DNA from: Rhodoferax sp.
GTDB lineage: Bacteria; Pseudomonadota; Gammaproteobacteria; Burkholderiales; Burkholderiaceae_C
Length of the DNA: 64,000 nucleotides
Assembly: GCF_025354435.1 (NCBI RefSeq)
Contig: NZ_JANXMU010000060.1
Span: 104,419-168,418, forward strand
Reading direction: 5' to 3'
The position numbers and the translations under genes are program-made. Of the stretch, positions 39,992 to 47,687 are shown piece after piece. How positions within the stretch are numbered: the first letter of the stretch is position 1; each line of letters starts with the position of its first letter. The notes under the pieces were generated by a model. It searched no databases. It saw only the letters and a list, made by a program, of their open reading frames with translations, and was not told where the DNA came from.

Positions 39992-40308
39992 GCTGGAGAC
40001 TTTGTTGTTAATGGTCAGATAAATGGTGAATGCAGTTTAGTGCTGCAGATGAAAGCTATCGGATTGCATGCGCTTTACAAGACAAATTATGAATGCAAAC
40101 GAACACACTCGGCAGACACTCCATTTTTTGGGTACCAAGGCAGATTCAAAATGTTTCCTTCTGCCGTAAATTTTCCGGGATGATTTACATGCAGTTACCA
40201 AAGCACGGCGTCTATGGTGCTTTGACAAGGGGCTTGTGCTACTGTAATGTGTAATTTGTCACATGTTTCGCATTTAATTCATTCTTCTACACACGCACGC
40301 ATCCGTCC
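39992..40308. other. 317-bp intergenic region with a CAAAGCAC hairpin
   Basis: A divergent gap between the cyclase and the small unknown gene. AT-rich sequence is found throughout, and a perfect 8-bp inverted repeat CAAAGCAC (40199-40206) / GTGCTTTG (40217-40224) is ~85 bp before the downstream ATG; it is not followed by T. TGTAATGTGTAATTTGTCACAT lies just after it (quoted as AT-rich). Promoters for both genes are expected; no coding sequence was seen. Confidence 0.45.
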
Positions 40309-40650
40309 ATGGCTTGGGACTCCACCTCCATCAAAAACAGCTTCTACAACATCATTGGTGTGGATACTGCGCGGGCAGATGCCGGGCGTGCGCAACAGTT
40401 GGAGCAGGTACGCTCCACCATGCTGGCGTATTTGGGCGAAGTCGATGGTTTTGAGGGCCCGGCCTTGCAGCACCGCGTGGCCTATGCAAAAGACGTGCAA
40501 ACCCTGTGGTTCCTGCGTGCCGACCTGATGGGCGTGCTGGCCAACCGCGATGGCGAAAGTGCTGCCCGTGCGCGGATGGAGCAGATGGCTCCGCTGTTTC
40601 AGGGCCTCTTGCCCAAGGGCTTGGTGTCGCGCTCCAGTCGACTTCGTTGA
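40309..40650 (+). CDS. Small conserved-looking protein of unknown function
   Basis: A 113-residue, probably soluble and mostly helical protein without Cys, signal peptide or TM segment. It starts MAWDSTSIKNSFYNIIGVD and ends with a basic RSSRLR. Coding character is good (GC-rich third positions), and a strong G/C hairpin follows the stop. No family was recognised. It is divergent from the cyclase-FHA gene, which is the only functional hint. Confidence 0.65.
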   Translation: MAWDSTSIKNSFYNIIGVDTARADAGRAQQLEQVRSTMLAYLGEVDGFEGPALQHRVAYAKDVQTLWFLRADLMGVLANRDGESAARARMEQMAPLFQGLLPKGLVSRSSRLR

Positions 40651-40684
40651 GCCCCCCAGACTGCGGCGTTTCTGGGGGGGGGGG
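40651..40684. terminator. GC hairpin with an 11-G run
   Basis: GCCCCCCAGA (40651-40660) pairs with TCTGGGGGG (from 40671). The right arm extends into a run of 11 G. It lies directly after the stop of the small unknown gene; no T tract, so termination is only probable. The G run may be length-variable. Confidence 0.5.
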
Positions 40685-40707
40685 CTTGCGTTCTGGCTGA
40701 AAGGTGC

Positions 40708-41736
40708 TCAGTGGTGGTGATGGCCGCTGTGGTCATGATGATCGTGGTGGCCATGGTGGTGGTCTGCACCGCCATGCGACACATGGCCCCAGACCACCAG
40801 CGCCTCGCGGCCCTGTAGCGCCAACTCCACCGTGGCACCCACGGGCAGCAGCACCTTGGTCTGTACATGGCCGAAGGGCAAATTGGTCAGCACCGGCACC
40901 TTGAGCTGGCTGCGCAGCCACGCCACCACAGTAGCCAGCCGGAAAGTGCCGTCGTGCGGCACCTTGGTGAATTCGGTGAACTGGCCCAGCACAATGGCTT
41001 TTTGGCGCGCCAGCACCCCGCTGTAGAGCAACTGGGTCAGCATGCGCTCAATGCGGTACGGGTGTTCGCCCACATCTTCCAGAAACAAAATGCCACCCTG
41101 TATGTGGGGAAAGTACGGCGTGCCCAGCTGGGACACCAGTACCGACAGGTTGCCACCCCACAAAACTGCATCTTTTAAATAGAAATCGCCATCTGCGCTT
41201 ACTTCATCTGCGCTGGCAGCTACGGAATCGATAGCAAGCTGGGCATCTTCACGCCCTAGCCGCCAGCCCGTGCCCTCGCCCTGCCCGCCCACCAGGTCGT
41301 CAAAGCAGGCTTCCATGATGTCGTCGGGTGTGCCTTCTACGCCAAAGCCCTCGCCCAACGCCGGGCCGGCCCAGGTGATGGCCCCGGTTTGCGCCAGCAC
41401 GGCGTTTTGCAGGGCGGTAAAGTCGCTGTAGCCCACGAACTGGGTGCCTTTTTCAATCGACTTGGCCACGGCTTGGTAGTCAATGCTGGCCAAAATGCGG
41501 GTCAGGCCGTAGCCGCCGCGGGTGGTAAGCGCAATGTCGGCACCGCTGGCGGCCGCCCGGTGGATGGCGGCTACGCGGGTGGCATCGTCACCGGCAAAGC
41601 GCATATGGCTTTTGAGCGCATCGGGGTCGATCTCGACCGCGTAGCCCAGGGTTTTGAGCCGGGCCACGCCGCGTTTGAAAGCGGCTTTGTCACGAACCGC
41701 GCCAGAGGGGGAAAAGATGTAGATATGTTTTGTCAC
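40708..41736 (-). CDS. ldcA: LD-carboxypeptidase (S66 family, LdcA-like) with His-rich tail
   Basis: A 342-residue cytoplasmic muropeptide L,D-carboxypeptidase removing the terminal D-Ala from tetrapeptides in peptidoglycan recycling. The nucleophile Ser104 lies in VGYSDFTALQ; the preceding TRGGYGLTR is the family signature. Two oddities: the last 25 residues contain 14 His (ADHHHGHHDHHDH and on), and residues ~167-190 (LAIDSVAASADEVSADGDFY) are encoded by a copy of the intergenic repeat. The gene uses a GTG start at 41736. Confidence 0.9.
   Translation of the reverse strand: MTKHIYIFSPSGAVRDKAAFKRGVARLKTLGYAVEIDPDALKSHMRFAGDDATRVAAIHRAAASGADIALTTRGGYGLTRILASIDYQAVAKSIEKGTQFVGYSDFTALQNAVLAQTGAITWAGPALGEGFGVEGTPDDIMEACFDDLVGGQGEGTGWRLGREDAQLAIDSVAASADEVSADGDFYLKDAVLWGGNLSVLVSQLGTPYFPHIQGGILFLEDVGEHPYRIERMLTQLLYSGVLARQKAIVLGQFTEFTKVPHDGTFRLATVVAWLRSQLKVPVLTNLPFGHVQTKVLLPVGATVELALQGREALVVWGHVSHGGADHHHGHHDHHDHSGHHHH
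41172..41237 (-). repeat. TAGC-type repeat embedded in frame within ldcA
   Basis: On the minus strand the order is CTATCGATTCCGTAGCTGCC, AGCGCAGATGAAGTAAGCGCAG, ATTTCTATTTAAAA (quoted in parts). This matches the layout of the intergenic copies, especially the one at 50886-50949. The reading frame is kept open and encodes ~22 residues. Confidence 0.65.
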
Positions 41737-41765
41737 GCGCCTAGTATCCCATCGCGGTCAGGTTT

Positions 41766-42881
41766 TTAGCCCAGCACAGCGGGAACCCAGCGGTTGATCA
41801 AGGCCCCCCCAGCGATCAGCCAGCCAAACAGCATGGCCGCGAGCAGCGGCGGTTTGATCCCGGCTTTGCGGATGGCACCCAGGTGGGTTGCCAGGCCCAG
41901 GGCGGCCATGGCCATGGCGAGCAGCGCGGTGTCTACTTCGGCGATAACGGCCAGCACCGGTGCGGGCAGCCAGTGCAGCGAATTGAACAGCACCACCGCA
42001 ATGAACCCAAGGGCAAACCAGGGCATGGCCAATTTGGTGGGAGCGCTGGCAGAGGCGTTGCCCGCCCGGGCCTCGTCACGTGCCAACCAGGCAGACAGTA
42101 CCACCAAAAACGGGGCCAGCATCATCACCCGGACCATCTTGGCGATCACCGCGGCATCTGCGGCATCCGGGCCGATCGCTCGGGCCGCGGCCACAACCTG
42201 GGCCACCTCGTGGATAGTGGAGCCCGCATACAGCCCAAAGGCCTGCGCGCCGCCAGGGACCAGTTGCCAATGCTGGTTCAGCGTAAACAGCAGCGGGTAC
42301 ACAAAGATGGCCACGGTGCCAAACACCACCACCGTGGCCACCGCCACCGTCACCTGCTCGGCCCGGGCGCGCAGCACCGGCTCGGTCGCCATCACGGCAG
42401 CGGCTCCGCAAATCGAACTGCCAGCGCCAATCAGCATGGCCGTTGTGCGGTCCAGACCGAGCCAGCGGGTGCCGATCCAGCAGGCCAAGCCAAAGGTGGA
42501 GCCCAGCACCAGCGCATCGATCACCACACCCGCCAGCCCCACATGGCCCACGTCTTGCACCGTCAGCCGCAGGCCGTACAACACAATGCCCAAACGCAGC
42601 AGGGTTTGCTTGGACAGCTGCACGCCCGGCCCCACCGCCCGGCCCATCTGGGGGAACAGCGGCAGCGCGGTGTTGCCCACCACCATACCCAGCACGATGG
42701 CCAGCGTCAGCGCGCTCAAGCCGTGCTGTTGCAGCCAGTCGACACGGCCCAGCGCCATCGCTACGGCGGCTATTGCCCCGCTTAAGGCCAAGCCCGGCAA
42801 TAGCCGCAACAGCTGCGGTGGCCCGCGCCGCCCTGCAGGGTGCAGGGTCTGCGAATCCGGGGTAAGATGCGTAACAGCCAT
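41766..42881 (-). CDS. YeiH-family putative sulfate exporter (UPF0324)
   Basis: A 371-residue polytopic inner-membrane protein with roughly ten hydrophobic helices. Conserved segments include the glycine-rich GMVVGN, LLRLGIVLYGLRL, GAGSSICGAAAVMA and GSTIHEVAQVVAA, characteristic of the YeiH/conserved-hypothetical-698 family. Transport of sulfate, sulfonate or a related anion is only putative in the family. The ATG at 42881 has GGAG six bases upstream; a TTG at 42899 is rejected. No LysR partner gene (as beside yeiH elsewhere) is present. Confidence 0.85.
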   Translation of the reverse strand: MAVTHLTPDSQTLHPAGRRGPPQLLRLLPGLALSGAIAAVAMALGRVDWLQQHGLSALTLAIVLGMVVGNTALPLFPQMGRAVGPGVQLSKQTLLRLGIVLYGLRLTVQDVGHVGLAGVVIDALVLGSTFGLACWIGTRWLGLDRTTAMLIGAGSSICGAAAVMATEPVLRARAEQVTVAVATVVVFGTVAIFVYPLLFTLNQHWQLVPGGAQAFGLYAGSTIHEVAQVVAAARAIGPDAADAAVIAKMVRVMMLAPFLVVLSAWLARDEARAGNASASAPTKLAMPWFALGFIAVVLFNSLHWLPAPVLAVIAEVDTALLAMAMAALGLATHLGAIRKAGIKPPLLAAMLFGWLIAGGALINRWVPAVLG

Positions 42882-42975
42882 TTTTTCTCCAACTGACAAG
42901 CCTTGTAAAAGGCGATGGAGGGACTGTAGATTTCTAGCGCTTACGCGTCCAACGGGTTGTTCATCTAATATCTAC

Positions 42976-44229
42976 CTACTTGCTGGGTAAATTACTGTTA
43001 CTAAAGAACGCCAGCGCGCGGTGGGCAATGGCTGCACCCGGCTCCTGCGCCGATGCCGGCAGCGTCCACTGCGTGGCGCCTTGAAAAATATCTGCCGGGC
43101 CCATGGGGCGGGCTGCTTCGGCCACCCGCAGTACCCGGCCCGGCCCCAGGCCTTGCACAAACGTGCGCACCGCCTGGCTGCTGAAGTCTTTATCCGTCTG
43201 CGCCAGCATGGCCGGGAAAGCCCGCGGACCCGCCTGGCTGCCTTTGTCGGGAAAAGGCGCGCGATCGGCGTCACTGTCGGCTTCACTTTGCCGGGCCGCG
43301 CAGCCTATGGCCAGCACGCCCGCAATTTGCTGCGGCAGGGCCATGGCCACCGCCAGGCCCAGCCGGGCGCTGTCGGCGGGCAGCACCAACACCACCTGCT
43401 GCAGATCCCGTTGCACCATGAATTCCTGCAGGATCTGCTGGTGGGTGGCGAAGCGGTGGAAGCTTTCTTTTTTAGGCTTATCGCTTTTGCCAAAGCCCAC
43501 TAGGTCGGGGGCCACGGCGCGGTGCCCGGCGTGCAGTAACGCCGCAAACAGGGCGCGGTAGCCGTAGCTCCAGCTCTGGAAGCCGTGCAGCAAAAGATAG
43601 GTCAGGGGCTGGTCTGCCGCAGTGGCCGGGCGTTCATCCCAGTAATGCATGCGCAGCCCGCCGAGTGCGGGCAGGTCACTGGTGAAACGCGATGCCCACG
43701 GGGTGAGGGGCAGCGCGCCAAAAGCGGTGTCCGGGGTGCGTAAAGCGTCTTCCCGCAGCGGGTGGTGGTTGCGCTTGTGGTCGGCACGGCGCTGCTGGAA
43801 GAAGTCCTGCAGCAGCGCCGTGCATTCTTCGGCCTGTACGCCGCCCAGCACTTGCGTCTGGTGGTTCAATTGCGCTTGGGCAAACACGTTGATCACCGAC
43901 CCGGCCGCGCCGGTTTTGGCATCGGACGCACCAAACACCACGCGCTGCAGCCGCGCATGCAGCATGGCCCCACTGCACATGGTGCAGGGCTCCAGGGTGA
44001 CGAACAGCTCGCAGCCCTCCAGCCGGTAGTTGCCCAGCACCTGGGCCGCCGCGCGCAGGGCGTTGATTTCGGCATGCGCCGTGGGGTCGTGCCCGTCGAT
44101 GGGGGCGTTGCGGCCGGTGGCGATGACCACGCCGTCTTTCAGGATGACGGCCCCCACCGGCACCTCGCCCGCTGCTGCTGCCAGGCGTGCCTGGGCCAGG
44201 GCGAGTTGCATGGCATCGAAATCGGTCAT
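42976..44229 (-). CDS. tadA: tRNA adenosine(34) deaminase TadA fused to an alpha/beta-hydrolase domain
   Basis: A 417-residue two-domain protein. Residues 1-150 are a complete TadA: zinc ligands His52 (HAE, with catalytic Glu54), Cys82 and Cys85 (PCTMC), which makes inosine at the wobble base of tRNA-Arg. Residues ~175-405 resemble haloalkane-dehalogenase-type alpha/beta-hydrolases (LLLHGFQSWSYGYRA, VAPDLVGFGKSDKP). However, the nucleophile elbow reads LPADSARLG (283-291) where the family has an x-D/S-W/x-G-G pattern, so activity of this half is doubtful. The frame is continuous, with no stop or second start between the domains. Confidence 0.92.
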   Translation of the reverse strand: MTDFDAMQLALAQARLAAAAGEVPVGAVILKDGVVIATGRNAPIDGHDPTAHAEINALRAAAQVLGNYRLEGCELFVTLEPCTMCSGAMLHARLQRVVFGASDAKTGAAGSVINVFAQAQLNHQTQVLGGVQAEECTALLQDFFQQRRADHKRNHHPLREDALRTPDTAFGALPLTPWASRFTSDLPALGGLRMHYWDERPATAADQPLTYLLLHGFQSWSYGYRALFAALLHAGHRAVAPDLVGFGKSDKPKKESFHRFATHQQILQEFMVQRDLQQVVLVLPADSARLGLAVAMALPQQIAGVLAIGCAARQSEADSDADRAPFPDKGSQAGPRAFPAMLAQTDKDFSSQAVRTFVQGLGPGRVLRVAEAARPMGPADIFQGATQWTLPASAQEPGAAIAHRALAFFSNSNLPSK

Positions 44230-44238
44230 CGGGTATTT

Positions 44239-44295
44239 GCTATATTTATAATAGCTACTAACGTAAGCAGAATATACGCTAGAGGCCTAAAAAGC
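44239..44295 (+). repeat. TAGC-type intergenic repeat
   Basis: TATAATAGCTACTAACGTA, spacer, ATACGCTAGAGGCCTAAAAA. It fills the gap between the 3' end of the small membrane protein gene and the 5' end of tadA. Confidence 0.78.
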
Positions 44296-44490
44296 TTAAG
44301 GTTTTTCATCCGGCATGCTACGCGGTGTTTGCAGCGCAGCATCGACCGCTTGCTTGACTTGCTGTGGAAGTTGCTGGGCCGATGCCGTGCCTTGCGGCGT
44401 GGCCACCATGGGGGCAATTTGCTTCTTGGCCAGCAGGCTGATGACCACCACCACGAGCAACAAACCCAAAACACTGAAGATGGCGCGCAT
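44296..44490 (-). CDS. Small single-pass membrane protein, unknown function
   Basis: A 64-residue protein: one N-terminal TM helix (MRAIFSVLGLLLVVVVISLL, residues 1-20) and a polar, Gln/Ala/Pro-rich tail with VKQAVDAALQ. The ATG at 44490 has GGGA upstream; a GTG at 44493 is adjacent. It is minus strand, upstream of tadA by one repeat, so it may share its transcript. No family was recognised; reality is supported by the clean TM-plus-tail layout and the ribosome-binding site. Confidence 0.6.
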   Translation of the reverse strand: MRAIFSVLGLLLVVVVISLLAKKQIAPMVATPQGTASAQQLPQQVKQAVDAALQTPRSMPDEKP

Positions 44491-44547
44491 CACATATCCC
44501 GGTGGTGAACAAGGGCAGATTTTACGGTCTGCCCGGCGCCATTTCGG

Positions 44548-44569
44548 CTGTCGCTATGGATAGCTACAG
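44548..44569. promoter_or_regulatory. 22-bp palindromic operator, copy 1
   Basis: Outer arms CTGT and ACAG, inner arms CTAT and ATAG around a GG centre. It is 19/22 identical to the site at 47556-47577. It ends 54 bp before the ATG of the secreted Cys-containing protein (44623). Probably bound by the response regulator encoded at 46788-47498. Confidence 0.7.
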
Positions 44570-44622
44570 ACCAATTGGGGGCCATCTCCAATACTTCCAG
44601 CATGGATTTTTAAGGAGCCACC

Positions 44623-44934
44623 ATGTTGCATTTCACCGCCAAAACCACGTCTTTGTTCGCGACCGCCTTGCTTGGCATCGCCAGCTGCCTGCCCGCCATG
44701 GCGGCGGACGACGAACTGGTGTTCTTCTGCCCGCCCATCATCATGGCGGCGGTGGGCCAGCCCACCACCGGCATCATGTGCGACGCAGAGCATTGCTTCC
44801 ACCCCCAGTCGCCTGAGCTGAACGCCAAGCAGAAGGTGTTTTTGCAGTCGGCTACCGGGCAATGCCGCTACTTCACCGTGCAAGAAGTCAATGACTACTG
44901 GCCCAAGGAAACCACCCAACAGGCCAGCAAATAA
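44623..44934 (+). CDS. Small secreted Cys-containing protein, unknown function
   Basis: A 103-residue precursor with a clear signal peptide (MLHFTAKTTSLFATALLGIA, cleaved after AMA at ~27). The mature ~76 residues contain four Cys (FFCPP, IMCDAEHC, GQCRY), which could form two disulfides in the periplasm. GGAG lies just before the ATG. It is convergent with the histidine kinase gene, one base apart. A copy of the 22-bp palindrome upstream links it to the neighbouring two-component system. No family was recognised. Confidence 0.75.
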   Translation: MLHFTAKTTSLFATALLGIASCLPAMAADDELVFFCPPIIMAAVGQPTTGIMCDAEHCFHPQSPELNAKQKVFLQSATGQCRYFTVQEVNDYWPKETTQQASK

Positions 44935-44935
44935 A

Positions 44936-46822
44936 TCAGCAAATCCGCAGCGGCAGCCAGAGCCGGAACTGCGTGCCGCCCGGCACGGCATCCCAGGCCA
45001 CCGTGCCGCCAATCGCGTGGGCCCGCCGCGCCATGTTGGACAAGCCGCGGCCCATGTGCACTTTGGGCTGGAAGCCCTGGCCGTTGTCGACCAGCAGCAC
45101 AAACACGCCACCTTCGGCCTCGCCCGTCGCCACCCGCAGTTCGGTGGCGCTGGCGTGCTGCAAGGTGTTGGAAATGCCCTCTTGCAGGATGCGCAGCACA
45201 TGCAGGGCGCTGCGCGGGTCCAGCCAGGTGAGCGCGGGCACGTCCACCACCTCCCAGCGCAGGCGCAGGCCCGAACTCTCCAGGCGTGGGGCCAACCGGT
45301 AGCGCAGCGTGGCCAGCAACAGCAGCAGGTCGGCCTCTACCGGCTCCAGCGAATCCACCGTGAGCTTCAGGTCGTCGATGCATTCGCGCAGCACCAGGGC
45401 CATCTGCGCCTCGCTCAGGCCGCCGGATTCGGCCACCTTCAACGCGCTCATCAGCTGCGAGCCCATACCGTCGTGGATGTCTTGCATCAGCCGCTGGCGC
45501 TCCTGGCTCAAGACCTGGCGCTGCTGTGCGCTGCGTAGCTGCTCATAGCTGGCCGCCAGCTCGGTCTCGCGCTCGCGCAGGCGCTGGGCCAAGCGCAGAT
45601 TGGCCTGCTCGGCGGTGTCCACGGCGCCCACGTAGCGGTTCAGAATGACGTACAAAAACATGGCCAGGCGCAAGGTAGTGGAGAACGGCCAGGCGTAGAT
45701 GTGCTCGGGGTTGACCAGGTAGCTTTGCAGCATCCAGTCGTGCACGGCTACCGGCACATGCAGCAGGCCGATGCTGGCAGCCACCATGCCCTCGCGCCCA
45801 CCGTGCCGCCAGGCGGCCCAGACCATCAACAGCGTGGCGGGAATGCCCGCCAGGTTGGTCACCAGGTAGGGCAACGGTGCCAGCGCGTTGAGCCAGGCCG
45901 TGTCTGACAGCAGTGGCAAGGTTACGGCGCTGGACAGCAGCAGCAAGCCCAGCAGCGCCTTCAGTGGCCAGCGCGGCGCGGTGGGCACCAGGGTGCACAT
46001 GAAGGCGTACCAGGTGACCAGCAGCGCATTACCCGCATTGATGGTCATCCAGCCAAACCACACGCTGGGCAGGGTCAGCGGCTCCAGCCCCACGTGGAAG
46101 CGCTGGCTGCGCAGCACCCACAGCAGGGTGAACAGCGCAAACAACAAATAGGTGCGTTCCTCGCGCAGCAGCCACACCGCAAACGCAAACCCGCCCAGCC
46201 CCAGAAACGCCATGCCCATTACCTCGGCCAGACCGGTTTGCAGCATGCGCCGCAGCCGGTAGCGTGGCAGCAGCGCCTCTGCCGGGCCAATCCACAGGCT
46301 GGACACGGTGCCGCCCGCGTTGGCCAGGCTGTCGATGCGCAGGCGCAGCAGCCGGGGCGCGGGCACGGTGCCGTGGGCATCCAGCGGCACCCACAGCGGG
46401 TGGTTAAAGCCGTTCCAGACCGCGTCGCCCACCGAGCGAAACAGCAGCTTGTCGTCGCCATACACCGCAATGCGGCCTATGGTTTGCCAACGCGGCAGGT
46501 ACAGCACCAGGCCACCGGGGGTGGCGGGTAGATCGCCCACATTCACCTGCAGCCAGGTGAGGCGCGGGGAGGCATCCAGCGGGGCTTGCAGGGGTTGCGG
46601 CCAGGTCAGGGGCAGCGCCCTGGTCTGCCAGGAGCCGTCCGCCACGGTGCCCTCGGGGGGCAAGGGGGCAAACGAGCCGCCGGAGCCGGTCATCCACTGC
46701 GCCTGCTCGATATGCTGCGCGCTGGTGTTATCCAGCCGGTGCTCCAGCCACAGCACCATGGCTGCGGCCAGCGCCAGTGTGGCCAGGCTAAGGAGCCAGT
46801 AGACCTTGGACGCGGGCTTCAT
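44936..46822 (-). CDS. Histidine kinase with 7TMR-DISM sensor (NarL-type transmitter)
   Basis: A 628-residue kinase. One N-terminal TM helix; an extracytoplasmic beta-sandwich (~40-185) of the 7TMR-DISM extracellular type; seven TM helices (~190-395); a coiled coil; then HisKA_3 with the phospho-His in MQDIHDGMGSQL and a HATPase domain (VDNGQGF, GRGLSNMARRA). DISM sensors often bind carbohydrates or other small ligands; the ligand here is unknown. The ATG at 46822 overlaps the end of the response regulator gene by 35 bp, so the pair is translationally coupled. Confidence 0.9.
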   Translation of the reverse strand: MKPASKVYWLLSLATLALAAAMVLWLEHRLDNTSAQHIEQAQWMTGSGGSFAPLPPEGTVADGSWQTRALPLTWPQPLQAPLDASPRLTWLQVNVGDLPATPGGLVLYLPRWQTIGRIAVYGDDKLLFRSVGDAVWNGFNHPLWVPLDAHGTVPAPRLLRLRIDSLANAGGTVSSLWIGPAEALLPRYRLRRMLQTGLAEVMGMAFLGLGGFAFAVWLLREERTYLLFALFTLLWVLRSQRFHVGLEPLTLPSVWFGWMTINAGNALLVTWYAFMCTLVPTAPRWPLKALLGLLLLSSAVTLPLLSDTAWLNALAPLPYLVTNLAGIPATLLMVWAAWRHGGREGMVAASIGLLHVPVAVHDWMLQSYLVNPEHIYAWPFSTTLRLAMFLYVILNRYVGAVDTAEQANLRLAQRLRERETELAASYEQLRSAQQRQVLSQERQRLMQDIHDGMGSQLMSALKVAESGGLSEAQMALVLRECIDDLKLTVDSLEPVEADLLLLLATLRYRLAPRLESSGLRLRWEVVDVPALTWLDPRSALHVLRILQEGISNTLQHASATELRVATGEAEGGVFVLLVDNGQGFQPKVHMGRGLSNMARRAHAIGGTVAWDAVPGGTQFRLWLPLRIC

Positions 46823-47498
46823 AAATGGCTTCCAGCTGCGAGCGCACCTTGAGCTTGGCGTAAATGCGCCGCACAAAACTCAGCACCGAGTTGCGCGACA
46901 CTCCCATCAGCACGCCAATTTCCTCGTAGCTGAAACCCTTGGTGATGTAGTCCAGCACCTGGCGCTCGCGCGGCGACAGGCGGGCCTGCTCCTCTTGCGG
47001 CATCTGCGGCACCAGGCTGGAAGCCAGCGGCATGGGCGCAGATTCGCTGGCCATGGCGTAGCGAAACCGGGTCAGCAACTGGCGCGCAATCAGCGGGCTG
47101 ATGGGGCTGCCCCCGGCGTAGACGTTGCGGATTTCTTCCACCGTGAGCGCGGGCGTGCTGTCTTTGAGCAAATAGCCGCTGGCCCCGGCCTCCAGGCTCT
47201 GGATCACGTGGGCTTCGTCGCCAAACACGGTGCTGACCATCACCAGGCAGCGCGGCCACAGCTGCTGGGCGGCGCGGATGATGTCCAGGCCCGACCCGTC
47301 CGGCAAGCCCAGATCGACCAGCAGCACATCGGCTGCCGGGGTGGTGAGCATCTGCCGGGCCTGCTGGCAGTTGGCCGCCATGCCCTGCAAGTCCATGCTC
47401 GCCGCGGCCTGGATGGCATCGGCCAGGGCCTGCGCAAAAAACACGTCGTCCTCGACTAGGGCAACCTGGATGGGTGGCGAGAGGGCAGGGTTGGGCAT
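46788..47498 (-). CDS. NarL/FixJ-type response regulator with LuxR helix-turn-helix
   Basis: A 236-residue regulator: a receiver domain (~10-125; VEDD acidic pair, phospho-Asp in LLVDLGLPDGSG, Lys in LLKDST) and a C-terminal LuxR-type HTH (~165-230; LSPRERQVLDYITKGFSYEE in parts, RNSVLSFVRRIYAKL). It is first gene of the operon with the overlapping kinase. A 22-bp palindrome begins 57 bp upstream of its start codon and suggests autoregulation. Confidence 0.93.
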   Translation of the reverse strand: MPNPALSPPIQVALVEDDVFFAQALADAIQAAASMDLQGMAANCQQARQMLTTPAADVLLVDLGLPDGSGLDIIRAAQQLWPRCLVMVSTVFGDEAHVIQSLEAGASGYLLKDSTPALTVEEIRNVYAGGSPISPLIARQLLTRFRYAMASESAPMPLASSLVPQMPQEEQARLSPRERQVLDYITKGFSYEEIGVLMGVSRNSVLSFVRRIYAKLKVRSQLEAIYEARVQGLLAP

Positions 47499-47555
47499 GG
47501 CGCTTGGGCGGTAGGTTTCGAACCATTGTCGGGGCGCACGGGGCGATATGTCCGC

Positions 47556-47577
47556 CTGTCACTACGAATAGCTACAG
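47556..47577. promoter_or_regulatory. 22-bp palindromic operator, copy 2
   Basis: Outer arms CTGT and ACAG with the shared right half AATAGCTACAG; 19/22 identical to the site at 44548-44569. It lies between the response regulator start (47498, minus strand) and tag (47688, plus strand). Confidence 0.7.
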
Positions 47578-47687
47578 ACATTCGCCAGGTTTTTGCAAGC
47601 TACTCCGCCACAACCTCGCCCCGTGGATGCCGCCTTACACTCGTCCTCCCCCCAACTCCACCCAGCTCCGCACAGGAAACCCAACCG

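Noticed and set aside
44546..44572. Treating the CTGT...ACAG palindromes as members of the TAGC-type 3' repeats
   Set aside because: They share the string ATAGCTAC but lack the GCGCTAGAGGCC half and T-rich tail, are fully palindromic, and lie upstream of genes rather than after stops.
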